Shown: positions 34,201-45,785 of the stretch, piece by piece
Layout: every line of letters begins with the position of its first letter
Position numbering within the stretch: the first letter of the stretch is position 1
Assembly: GCF_022201045.2 (NCBI RefSeq)
Contig: NC_068564.1
Span: forward strand, 31,959,001-32,023,000
Direction of reading: 5' to 3'
Length of the DNA stretch: 64,000 nucleotides
From: Citrus sinensis
Lineage: Eukaryota > Streptophyta > Magnoliopsida > Sapindales > Rutaceae
Position numbers and translations under genes: made by a program
The notes under the pieces: model-generated
Told to the model about the DNA's origin: nothing
Databases searched by the model: none
What the model saw: the letters and a program-made list of their open reading frames with translations, nothing else

Positions 34201-37200
34201 TTATTTAGTAGCTATATGTATACATTACTATATAATATCAAATCTGAACTTTATATGTCCGAACATCCTCACTGGAGAATTATTTTAATAATACATATAA
34301 ATTTCATAAATTTCTCTCAACGATGAAATATGATGAAGATGCTCAACTCAAATAACTTGCACTGGCCTGAATTCAGAATATATAAGACAACGAATTAGAT
34401 TAATTTTTTATGGGTTCTCTTACACGCAAAGTATATCCTTGCAACAGTGATAGGTACAATTGCCATGAACGATTATATTGAAGCTGGCATCATTGTCTTC
34501 CTCTTCACAATTGCCGAATGGCTTGAGTCCAGGGCAAGCCATAAGGTTTGCTATCAGACTGCCTTCCTCATTCAATATTTTTTCTCGCTCACAAAATTAT
34601 AAAATGAATTAATTTAACGTGAGCTGTAAGGACATTTCATCACTCGAACAATAATCATCAATATCCAATTAATTCTCAGGCTACTGCTGTAATGTCATCA
34701 CTGATGAGCATTGCTCCTCAAAAAGCAATAATAGCTGGAACCGGAGAAGAAGTTGATGCCGGCGAGGTGAAATTGAACACTGTTCTTGCGGTTAAGGCTG
34801 GTGAAGTTATACCGATTGATGGAATCGTTGTGGATGGGAAATGTGAAGTGGATGAGAAAACTTTAACCGGGGAGTCATATCCTGTTTCAAAGCAAAAGGG
34901 TTCCACTGTTTGGGCTGGCACAATTAATCTAAATGGTTCCATTTATTTGATTTCTCTGTTAATGCTTATCTATAAATCCAAGATGTTGAAGTTGTTATAC
35001 TAAAGTGTTTGGGTTTCTTAACTTACAGGTTATATTAGTGTAGAAACTACTGCTGTAGCCGAAGATTGTGTCGTGGCTAAAATGGCAAAGCTAGTGGAAG
35101 AAGCACAAAACAGCAAATCTAGAATACAAAGATTCGTAGATAAATTTTCTCAGTATTACACTCCAGGTTAGTCAATTTTTCATCAAATTCATTTTCACAG
35201 GAGAATGGCGAAGTGTACAGAAACTTACAATTTAGCTCTTTTGGTTACTGTATTTTACAGCTGTTATATTTATATCAGCCTGTGTGGCCGTTATTCCAAT
35301 CGCTCTGGGAGTTTCAAATCACAAGCAGTGGTTTCATTTAGCATTGGTTGTGTTAGTAAGTGCATGTCCTTGTGCACTAATCCTCTCCACACCTGTTGTT
35401 ACTTACTGTGCCCTTACAAAGGCTGCAACTTCTGGTCTTCTAATCAAAGGAGGAGACTATCTTCAAACTCTTGCAAAAGTCAGGTTCATGGCTTTTGACA
35501 AGACCGGAACAATCACAAGGGGTGAATTTGTTATGTCCGAGTTTCAACCACTATCTGAAGATATAAACTTAAACACTTTGCTTTACTGGTAAGAACCGTC
35601 ACAGGTTTTCATATTTTCAATTATTAGGGACGAAAGTTTTGCAATAAAGTTATACTAATTACTGAAAGTTTTTGAAGGGTTTCGAGCATTGAGAGTAAGT
35701 CAAGCCATCCGATGTCAGCTGCACTTGTTGAGTACGGGAGGTCGCTTTCCATTGAGCCGAAGCCCGAAGATGTAGAAGATTATCAAAATTTTCCTGGAGA
35801 AGGAATATATGGGAAAATTGGTGGGGAAGAAATTTACATTGGAAACAGAAAAATTGCACAGAGAGCTGGCTGTGGCACAGGTTTTAGCCTTCGCTTTCCT
35901 AACCTTTCTTGTTGAATAAGAAGCCTCTAATTTCCAAATCCATTGTTCTCATTCAACTAATTTCCAAATCCATTGTTCTCATTCTATGTAATTCCTTTTA
36001 TTAGCTATGCATTCATTATGCTTTATTGCTCTTGACCGTATATTGTTCTTTTGGCATGTAGTTCCATCTGTAGATGGACCTAAAATGAAAGGAAACACCA
36101 TTGGATACATATTCTTAGGAGCATCCCCTGTTGGAATTTTCTGTCTTTCTGATGCCTGTCGAACTGGGGCTGCAGAGGCAGTCAATCAGCTGAAGTCACT
36201 AGGCATCAGAACTGCTATGCTTACTGGAGATAATCAAGCAGCAGCTATGCAGGCACAAGAGCAGGTTCACTTCAAGTCTTGTGCTTTTTCCGTTTGACAG
36301 CATTAGCATCAGTTACTTAGAACTGCTGCACTTTTGTGCTTTTGAAAAATTTAATGAACCTTAGGTAACAAGACAAGCAAAAATATGTTAATGTTGCAGC
36401 TAGGTAATGCTCTCAATGTAGTCCATTCAGAACTTCTACCGGAAGATAAGGCAAAAATCATCAATCAGTTTAAGCAAGAAGGAAAAACTGCAATGATTGG
36501 AGATGGAATAAATGATGCTCCAGCATTGGCTACAGCTGACATTGGTATATCAATGGGAATTTCAGGTTCTGCACTTGCAACTGAGACGGGACAAGTCATT
36601 CTAATGTCAAATGACATAAGAAAAGTACCTGAAGCCATCCGACTTGCAAGAAAAGCTCATTGGAAAGTGATTGAAAACATCGCTGTGTCAATTGCAACTA
36701 AGGCTGGTATCATTGCCTTGGCCTTGGGTGGTCACCCTCTTGTTTGGGCAGCTGTTCTTGCTGATGTTGGAACATGCCTGATTGTGATCCTTAATAGCAT
36801 GCTACTTTTGCATGAAACACACAGTCACAGAGGTAAATGCATTAAATCTTCTTCTTCTTCATCACATACTCCCAAACATGTAAAAAAATGTTGCAACTCT
36901 AGCGGGAAGCATTGCAAATCTTCAGCTGCAAACCAAACCAGAAAGCATGAAGGAAAATGTTGCCAATCTCCAGCTGAATTTCATACTCACAGACATGGAT
37001 GTAAGTCCAATCATTTCCATCCATCTGACAACCAACAGCTTTGTTGCTCTGATAGCAAAGCTCAAAACCGATGTGAACCTGAAGATTATTCTTCCCACGG
37101 ATGTGATTCAAGAAGCAATGATTCGGGCTCTCGCAGCCCAAATCTATGCGGGAATAATCAGTGCTGTGCAGGCAGTGATCATGGAGCTGAAGAGGATAAG

Positions 37201-37740
37201 CTTTGTGATCATGAGAGCTTCAATAAAGATGATAATGATATCGAGGCACAGAACACTCATAATTGTTCAGGCTATCACAATTCAAATTTCTCCAAAAACA
37301 ATACATGGCCAAATTGTTTTGGAAGAAAAGGTAACTGTGGGGAAGATCATGTAAACCATTCTGTTTCTGAAGAAATATGCCGAGAAGTGACAAATCATGA
37401 ACATCAGCATTCGCACCATTGCAGTGAAAAGCATGAGAAAAACCATGTTCATGTGACGGACTCAGGATGCCATAGTTGTGGGCATCATTGCCCTGAGCCT
37501 ATCCCAGTGATAAAAAAGTGCTATACAGATCACTCTGAAGGGCGTCACAACGCTGCCTATCATATGCCGTTGGGAACAGATCAAGTGGAATCATCTGTGG
37601 CGAAGAGTGCATGTATGAGTTTGGGAAAGAGAGAAAATGAAAGGTGTTGCAAGAGCTACTACATGAAGCAATGTTGCGGAGACCATGTCCATTTTGGAAC
37701 TAAGTTTGGAGGAGGCTTAAGTGAAATCGTCACAGAATAG
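31207..37740 (+). CDS. HMA2/4: P1B-type Zn/Cd-transporting ATPase (HMA2/HMA4-like)
   Basis: Nine exons: 31207-31399, 32366-32623, 34448-34545, 34680-34935, 35029-35166, 35261-35588, 35678-35880, 36062-36264 and 36400-37740. All junctions are GT-AG and keep frame, giving 1005 residues. The protein pumps Zn2+/Cd2+ out of the cytosol using ATP; in plants this class (Arabidopsis HMA2/3/4) acts at the plasma membrane or tonoplast for root-to-shoot zinc loading or vacuolar storage. Visible signatures: N-terminal HMA domain with the group-specific GICCSSE (Cys20, Cys21, Glu24); actuator TGES (246-249); metal-site CPC in the sixth membrane helix (350-352); phosphorylation DKTGT (394-398, Asp394); HP nucleotide-site motif (434-435); TGDN (546-549); GDGINDAP (593-600). 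The core ends near residue 696 and is followed by a ~309-residue cytosolic tail with six Cys-Cys pairs and many His clusters, as in HMA2/HMA4. No lesion is seen. HMA2, HMA3 and HMA4 cannot be told apart from this alone; the long metal-rich tail argues against short HMA3 forms. Confidence 0.95.
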
Positions 37741-38178
37741 ATTTTAAGTGTACCTAGCTTACATGAAATTTAAGATCGTTTTAGTTTTTATTTGTACTTA
37801 CATGCCTTTTTTTGGCTGCAGAGCATTTTTGCAAATTTTGAGTAATGGAAATGGCTCAAGCCAAGGACAAAAGTTACTCAACGAAATATATGAATATGAA
37901 TTAGATCCATTAACATTACAAGTGTAGTGTATATATCCCAACTAGGAAAGTGCCCGATTGTTATCCTCATACAGTGTGACAACTTCAAAAGGAATAAAGA
38001 AGAATCATCAGTCTCTAAAGGCCTGCGCTTCACGCACATATACACTAGTAGCTTCTTATAGTCTATATGTTTCATACAATTTACTTTCCCAAAAAAAAAA
38101 AAAAATTTGAGCAAGAATTTTGAAATTTTTTCATCTTAAAAAAGCACGAAGAAAAAGTTGTAAGTAAAATATTTACCA
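37741..38178. other. HMA 3' flank
   Basis: 3' UTR and downstream spacer. AT-rich, with a poly-A tract at about 38092-38105. No other feature. Confidence 0.4.
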
Positions 38179-38497
38179 TCTAAAGCTCTGTTTTGGTATT
38201 GATGTTTAGCAATTATAGTTTAAAGATATAACAGTTAAGTATTTAGTAAATAATAGTTGTAGTGGTTTAGAAGATAAGTTAATTTAATCCACCAATAATT
38301 GTAGTGGTTTAGAAGATAAATTAATTTGATCCACCACTTGTATAATAAAAAATTTATAATATCTTTACTATTTTTGTCAAAATTATTATTTAAATATCAT
38401 ATTTAATACACAATATGAATTTTTATTTTATAATTTACAATTTTTTTTACAATAATAATAGCTTTTCATGATACCTCAATACAAAATAGTGTCTAAA
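38179..38497. mobile_element. Small MITE, related copy at 44730
   Basis: The body is about 38185-38491 (307 bp). The inverted ends are imperfect: left CTGTTTTGGTATTGATGT, right in reverse complement ACTATTTTGTATTGAGGT. TCTAAA flanks both sides (38179-38184, 38492-38497). An internal tandem repeat of about 43 bp (GTAGTGGTTTAGAAGATAA...) is present. The central stretch TTTAGAAGATAAATT-ATTTGATC-ACC is shared with the element in the DAO intron. Confidence 0.6.
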
Positions 38498-40490
38498 TAT
38501 AGTTAATTTTATACTTCAAAATAGCCATATGTTTTTAGACTTATTTGGGTTTTATCTGAGTGTGTCATAGCATGTTTGCTGGACACCGTTAGAGTCCAAT
38601 GATAGGCCATTGAGACTTTACATGAGAAAGAAGAGAACCAAATGTAGCCAACAACAACTTGCCAACGTATGTGGCGCTGTGGCAGCCTTTTGCCTCGCAG
38701 CAAGCAAATGGCGCCGCCGCAAGTCATCCTTGGCTGCATTCTGCTCTCCACCTCAGTGGCGGACCGGCAAGTCATCCTTGGTCCAATAAAATCATTAAAC
38801 CCCTTGTTTTTTGATTAATTTTATATAAGGATAAAGTCTTTATTTTGTTTTCATATATGTCCCTAATTCAAATACCCATATATTTTCATCAATTTTATAC
38901 AACAATAGAGTTTTTATTTTATTTTCAAATATGTCCCTAATTCATTTATATATTTTTTATTTGAAATTAATTTATAAAATGATTAATTATATATTTATTG
39001 AATAGATTGAAAACATTAGGCGTCTAAAATTTTATTGCTGCTTTAATTTAATTTTAAAAATTTTAGTTGAAAAAAGTATGTAAATGTAACATAACATCGT
39101 CACTAGTATTAAAAGTATTAAAAAACATAGAGTAATAATTATTAACAATTTCATAAATTTTTATTTGAATGTTGAGATTTTATTTATTAGTTACATCAAC
39201 TAAGAAGATGAGTTAAAAAGTAAAATTTGAGTATTTTGAGGAGATTTTGAAAGAAGAATCATCAGCATATGATTTTTCAAAGAGAGTCAAAGGGCCTGAC
39301 AAAGAAAGAACGACACACAAATACCTTTTTACTAGATTGAGTTTAGTTTATTATTGAAACTTTTGACTAATAATATTTTTACAATTTAAAAAAAAAATGA
39401 ATAGATTTTAATTGTTTAATTTATTTAAGCCTATTAATTAATATTTTTCAAACATAAAAGTTCTACTTGCAATTTTTAATTGATTATAATTACATGTATT
39501 GATTTATTCTAACTTCAAATTCTTAGTTGATTTATTAATTATTATATAATTACATATTATTATAGGTTGTAATGTCAAATTCCATATTTGAAAAATAGTA
39601 TTTTTATATTTGAATTGTCTTTTGTTTTGTACTCTTTTTGTAAATTTATTCTTGTTTAAAGTATATATTTATAGGTTTTTTTTGTGTTACTCTTATTTGA
39701 TATACTTCTTTCTACTAATGAATATTTGTACTCACTTTAAAATATAAAATTTTTAGTTAGTCCATGGTAATATAAAGTGCTGGGTCCACCCTGCTATCTA
39801 CGCATAATTCTCGGACCAAATTAATTAACACAAGCAATATAACAAAAACTCCTCCACATCGAAGTATCAGTTTACCATAAAGGCTGTAAAATAGCTTGCA
39901 AAATTATTGACAGCTTATATATATATATATATATATAGGCAAGGAGATGCCATAAACTAATAGATGATTCTGATATATATTATTCTCAACCGACCAGCGT
40001 CTTTCTAAAAGGGACTAGCTGCTTGCCACCCAAAAGGAATAAGCAGGTACATTCCCTCAAAATCTCTGACTCTAGCAAATTCTTTAAATCGTGAATGCAA
40101 CTTTTGGCTTCTATATATTAAACTACAAAGGTAGCACCATGACAGCTTATGAAGAGTGAAAACTAATCGAATTTGATTGGTTAATAAAAATGTTTGAGTC
40201 AAATAAGTGTGAGACAAAAGAGATTGGGAGCATGATCTTAATTTATTCCATATTTTTTAATGCTGCGCCAAGTTAATTTCAAAGTCAAGAAGTGATGCCT
40301 ACCCTTTTTACGGCTATGGAATATGTTTCGATCTTTTTGTGTTTTCTTTAATGATTCTACAATTCACTAATATGTTAGTCGTCTCCTTTCAATCAATCGA
40401 GATTATGTGGTAAAATATTGAAAAGCTGTTGACACACACACGCAAGGGTGCGGTGAAAATAGCTGTGTGCTTGTTTACATCTAGAATTGA
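38498..40490. other. Intergenic DNA
   Basis: No gene. A 15-base direct repeat, GCAAGTCATCCTTGG, occurs at 38718 and 38768; the second copy follows CAGTGGCGGACCG, a motif seen at ends of some hAT elements. An AT microsatellite lies at 39919-39937. Confidence 0.45.
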
Positions 40491-40724
40491 TAACTTTGAA
40501 GAAAAGTTATTGATGTAAAATTTTATCCGGCTGGAATTGATTCTGTTTCTTAGTGGGTTAACATAATAGATAATTAGTTGTTTTTATTGAAAATTTGAAA
40601 CATGAGATGAGAGGATATAAAATCTGTAAACTATATGCGAATGCGATTCCCTTAGTCCCACAATTCATGCCTCTTTCCTTTCAAAAAGTCAAAATTTTAC
40701 ATCAATAACTTTTCTTCAAAGTTA
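40491..40724. repeat. Foldback with perfect 34-bp inverted repeats
   Basis: The 34 bases at 40491-40524 (starting TAACTTTGAAGAAAAG, ending TAAAATTTT) are the exact reverse complement of 40691-40724. The 166-base interior is unpaired. This fits a small MITE or a hairpin-forming locus. No unambiguous target-site duplication is visible. Confidence 0.85.
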
Positions 40725-40738
40725 TAATTATTTGAGAG

Positions 40739-40741
<3 letters not shown>

Positions 40742-40788
<47 letters not shown>

Positions 40789-41117
40789 GATAAGAAATAG
40801 ATAAAATTTAAATTAATTTTTTTAAATTCCTATTTTTTTTAAGATTTAAATTTAGATGTCTAGTTAAATAAACTTACTTAAAAATTATTCACTCAAGCGC
40901 TTTGGGGACAAGTGTTAACTATGTACATAAGTTACCCACATAAATTATTATTATTATTTAAGATAGGGAATGAAAAAGTTTAAATCAATTTTTTTAACTC
41001 CTATCTTTTTTAAGATTCAACTTTAAGTGAATAATTAAATAAAATTACTTAAAAATTATCCACTCAAACGCTTCTCGGACAAGTGTTAATTATGTACATA
41101 AGTTCCCCACATACAAT
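40742..41117. repeat. ATT microsatellite and ~171-bp direct duplication
   Basis: An ATT run (40742-40787) is followed by two diverged copies of about 171 bp, about 40768-40940 and 40940-41117. Both carry ACTTAAAAATTAT-CACTCAA-CGCTT and GACAAGTGTTAA-TATGTACATAAGTT (the latter starting at 40907 and 41078). Confidence 0.8.
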
Positions 41118-41194
41118 CATAACGATAGATTGGATTAGGATTCCCCACATTTAAACCAGCCAAGGTCTTCAAGTGCATGTGGGGAAGAAGTGAA

Positions 41195-41785
41195 CTCATG
41201 TTCTTGTTGAAGAAGCTTTATAATATTTAATTAGTGAGCAAAAGAAAAAGCCTATATATGGAACAAGAAAACCAACCTCACTGACCACACAGATGCCATA
41301 ACGTTGGGCCAAAAACTTATCCAATTTTCTGTACCTTGTGAATGTGTTAAATCATGCATGCTTGTTCTTAGAATAAATTCCTTTAGACGTGCGGGACGGC
41401 ATCAAGAATTGAAGAGCACGGCAACAATTTTCTCTCTTTCTCTCAATCTAGCTAGAAACTTTATTCCATTGTTCTGTACTTAATTTGCTTAATTTGGATT
41501 ACTAATTTTCCCTGTCCCGGTTGAAGTGCGTTACACGTCTTTAATCTAGCTGCTAGCTAGGGTTGTGGTGACCATTTGGATATGGCGAAGACAAGAACTA
41601 CAGGTTCTTTGTTGAAGAAGCTTTAGAGTATATTCGTATGCAAAAGAAAAGGCTAGAACAAGAACTCAACCAGCTCATTGGCCACATGGATGCCCTAATA
41701 GGAGTCAAAATTAGCCTTATCCTATTTTCTATCCTTGAACTTGAAATATTTGTTGATCGTGAGTCAGAACAAATACCCCACTAAT
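41195..41785 (+). repeat. Diverged ~400-bp-spaced duplication holding a small frame
   Basis: The stretch 41200-41350 aligns with 41600-41745 (shared TTGTTGAAGAAGCTTTA, GCAAAAGAAAA, GATGCC.TAA). In the right copy a frame open from 41572 to 41782 reads through YRFFVEEALEYIRMQKK and ..ELNQLIGHMDALIG, which looks like an amphipathic helix and not random translation. It has no ATG in frame at the 5' side and the left copy is broken. Perhaps a fragment of an old gene; I do not recognise it. Confidence 0.45.
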
Positions 41786-43734
41786 AACATGTTGTATACG
41801 AAGCATGGCCACGGTCATATTGATCGCTCGCTCTCTCAGTCCCCATAAACTTAATTGCAAGGGAACTAGTAGGTCAGAACTCAGAAGTTCATCTCGTTTG
41901 CTCGGCCAAAAATTATTAATGTATAATAATAAAGTTCAAAAGCTTTTATTGAGCTAGTTGTTTTGATACCTCACGAAAAAGTCTTAAGAGGGAATTTGGG
42001 ATGCAAGTAGTATGGGCAACTAATAGCATCAAACTTATTTCGGATAATAAGTTTACAAAACGCATGATGCCCCCAATAGCACATGAGACTCAAAATCCGA
42101 TAAATATTCACAGTGTGTAGAAGTTTACAATCAAGTGCTACCTTATATATAGAAAGAATAACAAAGGTTGGAAATTGGTCTAGGGTTTCTTATATGAAGG
42201 GACAGGTAGAGGATCTAGAGCCAAGAATGACTTGCCGACGGCATTGACCATAATATCATACGGCAGGCCATTCTTGTCTCAACTCCGCTCTCTATCTTCT
42301 CATCTGAGACTCTCGGACACTGACAACCAACCTCAGCAATGCAGCACCAGATGATTCTTTCTATTCTCAGGTGATCTATGATACTATGTTCATCTAATGA
42401 GCTCTGCGTCACATTTTTATTTTTCCCCCATTTTTCTGACTTCTCCTCCTTGAGCCATTTTTCCGGATCCATGAACAGTACAAAATCTCTATTACAACCA
42501 ACAGAGTTAAGCAATGCTGTTCTTAATGATAAGCTTATTTTAGGGTGGCATATATTTTGCAATAATCTAGTTAGAAATAATTAAAAGTTTTTTCTTGGAG
42601 CTTTGGCGTTTCTCCTTGCATTTGTACAACCTTTTATGCAAACAGTTGTAGAATTGGGGATGACACAATCTTTGGTTGGAGTGTGATTTTATGCTGTATT
42701 TATTATGCACACAATAGCGGGCTCGTCGATCCACTGTTCATGCAAGAACTGGAGCGAAGGAATAGATAGCTTGATTATCGAACAAATTAAAATAATTAAT
42801 CGTGCATCAATTTTGACAAGGAGTGAGGAACCTCTCCTCATCTGCATTATCATGAAATTTTAATAATTTTGTACATAGCGTGTGCGTCTATGAAAGTTAC
42901 GATCGAATTTAATGACTACTATTATAATTTTATAAAAGAAGTACCAATTGGTCAACCGGGAAGTCCCTACTTCATGAAAAATCCGTCCCAAATTATTGAA
43001 ATATGCAAGATATTTCAATTACCGAAAACATCTCATGAATATCTCATTTACAACTTTGTAATTCTGTATCATTTTGCAGTAGGGATGACAATGGACTAGG
43101 TCAGGTAAGTATTTGCCATCTCCGAGCTCAGCCTGAAAAAGAAATTGAAAAGTTTGATTCCCGAGGTATGTATAATCCCAGACCGAATAAGAGGGTCCCA
43201 TGAAAATTTCTATCACACATTGTTATAGGGATGACAAGGCGTCGAAATTAATGCATACGCAGCATTTGATAGCTAAATGTATTAGCTATATGTTAATTTC
43301 TTCCGGCGGTCTGGTTATCCTTCGTTCAAGTTCGCTCTCTTTGATCCTTTGTCAGACTGTACGGTTTCACTTGATTGTCTTTAAGAGTGTTTGATGATGC
43401 CAGACTCTGTATATGGAGTTGCTTGTACGAGGGGTAACCAATTGCGTGCCAAACGCCAACGAGAGGCGCCCACAGGTGCTGTTCTAACCCCAAACATCAT
43501 GAGCGCTAACCATGGGTTTAAGCATTAATTAATTGGATCAATCTCTCGTGGGCTTATGATTGATTAAATACCATTCTTGAAATATGAAAGCTATTACAGA
43601 TACCTGAATTCTAGAAATTGAATCCCATTTAGGCACATTTAATTTGCAGTATGGATAAAGACGGGGAGTTGCGCATGAGCTGTGTTATTTAAAATGTCAG
43701 TCAGCTATGCAATGTAATTTTCTTGCTTATTGTT
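41786..43734. other. Intergenic DNA downstream of the DAO-type gene
   Basis: No gene that I can name. A minus-strand frame at 42215-42562 (115 codons) has no recognised domain. TAGGGATGACAA occurs in the same orientation near 43081 and 43226, the form of an hAT terminal repeat, but not as an inverted pair. Confidence 0.4.
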
Positions 43735-45785
43735 TCAGGAATGAGAACGTACAAGTTCAAGAGCTTCACCCGCCTGCAAATTCGTGGACAGTCGGAGCTT
43801 TCTGTAGTCTTCAAAAGTAATTGGTACATAAAGACGTGGGTGTTCTGCATCAACAAACTCTGCTGGAGCTTCCACTGCTGCCTCCTTTGGTCCCAATAGA
43901 AATGTGGCAATCGATACTCTTATTGCTGATTCCTTGCACTGCACTCTATGCTTCACATTGAGCAACCTTCCGTTACTCCATACCTGCTGATTTTTATCAA
44001 ATCACAAACAACTAACTCAAATTAATTAAGAATCTAATTGTCAATGGAAAAAAAAAATTTATACATGTGTGAAAAATACAATTTGCGCACCGTGGCAATG
44101 TCTCCAAGATTGACAAGGAGGGTGCCGGGCAAGGGATCAACAGGTACAAATGCACCAGCTCTGTCCATCACTTCGAGGCCACCAACATTTTCATCATCTT
44201 GAAGAATAGTAAGGAACCCTGAATCTGTGTGTAATTGCACTCCAGGGGAGCCTACGCTTTCTGGAGCGAAGTTGTACTTGTTTATCCTAAACTGGCAAGG
44301 CCAATCCTGGAACACACTGTCCATCAACCCCATACTCTCGGCCAATTTATGCGCCAAATCCACGGCCAACTCTTGTATTGCTTGAGCATATTTCTCTATT
44401 GTCTCTCTGGTAATTTCAAGCACAAAGAAAACGTGAGTGAATAAAACTGCAACTCGAAAATAACTTACTGTCAGTGAGGACTAAGGATACATTAAACTTA
44501 CCAAATGGTTCATCATATGATTTTTTTTTTTTCAAATTTTCCAATCATGTTTTCTAGTTATATGTTAGATTTTTTGACTGATTTTTTTTTATTTTAACTT
44601 AAAAAGAAATTTTAGAAACTTTAACTCAATTTGATATAAAAAGTTGAGAATTGTTATATATTATAATCTTTTTTTTCTTTTAAACCGTTACCAATGCAAA
44701 CTACTCAATGCAAAGTTAGAATTGAAATTTTAAAGACGTATTTAATATTGAAGCTGAACAACTGTAACTTAAACTATAATAATAAAATATTTGATAAACA
44801 CTAATTGCTATAATTTAGAAGATAAATTCATTTGATCTACCGCTAATGTAATAAAGAACTCATGATATTTTTACTAATTTTGTGAAAGTTATATTTATTA
44901 TACACTATTAATTTTTATTTTATAATTATAATTTTTTTTATAGTAACTATAACTTAAAAATTATAACATTCAATAGGAACTAAGTGAGTAAAAAATTGTA
45001 GGAGTAAACTTTTAAAGTCCGCCACTGAGACCTTGATCTAGTGGCACATTTTCATTGGGAAGGCAGCTCATGATAATAATAATAATAATGGATAAATTAA
45101 AAAGGAGATAGTTTAGTCCCTACAATATATTGAAATAATCATAGTTTTCATGATTTTCCACAGATTTTTCCTGACTTTTCACGATTTTCTAATTGAGGAC
45201 ATAAGTTTGTTCCCGACTTTACATCGAAATGACTATATTCTTCAGAAAAGGACTTGTGTAATCCAAATTGATGATGATAAACTCTCTGATATCAATTCTG
45301 ATTCGGTGCCCACTGTTGCACGTATTACGTACTGTCAAGACGTGACTCGTTCTATTACTACTACTGAACAAAATCCGTAAAATATACGGAGCGAATAATT
45401 AAATAATTGAACAAAGTAAATAAATAAATTTTGCACACGACACGACATACCTCTGATGAGGAGAGGCATCCAGGTGAGAACAAAAGTCAGCAACAGCTTG
45501 AGAAGAAGCCATGTCGTAGAGACCCAAAGCTTCATACAGAGGATTCTTCTGGGTGGGAGCCATGTAGCCGCTGCCGGCGATCACATCGGTGTTGCGTCGT
45601 TTGATCTCGAGAGGAAGATCCAAAAGCTCCCTCACCACTTGCTTCATTTCCGCCATCAGCGTTGACGAGACCTTGTGGTTCACCACCCTGAAGCATCCCC
45701 ATTCCTCGCTTGCTTCTCTCAGTTTCTTCAGCTGCTTCGGGAATTCCCCCAGATCTATCGTCGGGATCCTTCTCCTCTCCTCCAT
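43735..45785 (-). CDS. DAO: 2-oxoglutarate/Fe(II) dioxygenase, DAO-type (auxin oxidation)
   Basis: Three exons on the minus strand: 45785-45451, 44406-44091 and 43983-43735, giving 299 residues, the usual length for DAO (about 297 in Arabidopsis DAO1). GT-AG introns of 1044 and 107 bp keep frame. The start MEERRRIPTIDLGEFPKQL is the typical DIOX_N opening. The Fe(II) ligands are visible as His171 and Asp173 (QLHTDSGFLT) and His229 (NVKHRV); the 2-oxoglutarate contact is Arg239-x-Ser241. DAO enzymes turn indole-3-acetic acid into its 2-oxo form in the cytosol and so lower active auxin. The assignment to DAO rather than a related GA-oxidase or ODD enzyme rests on overall length, the short N terminus and remembered similarity, and is less certain than the superfamily. 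A MITE lies in the first intron. Confidence 0.88.
44730..44990. mobile_element. Small MITE in intron 1 of the DAO-type gene
   Basis: Aligns with the element at 38185-38491 across its middle (TTTAGAAGATAAATTCATTTGATC, then TAATTTTTATTTTATAATT). The ends TTTAATATTGAAG and, in reverse complement, AGTTCCTATTGAATG are degraded. The target-site duplication is unclear. It sits in the intron on neutral ground, away from the splice sites. Confidence 0.5.

Noticed and set aside
36899..37354. Alternate frames within the last HMA exon
   Set aside because: The ATPase frame continues without a break across this region; the others are shadows.
42215..42562. 115-codon minus-strand frame
   Set aside because: No domain recognised and no flanking gene structure; left as unassigned.
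43081..43240. Two TAGGGATGACAA motifs as hAT ends
   Set aside because: They are in the same orientation and no inverted partner or TSD was found.
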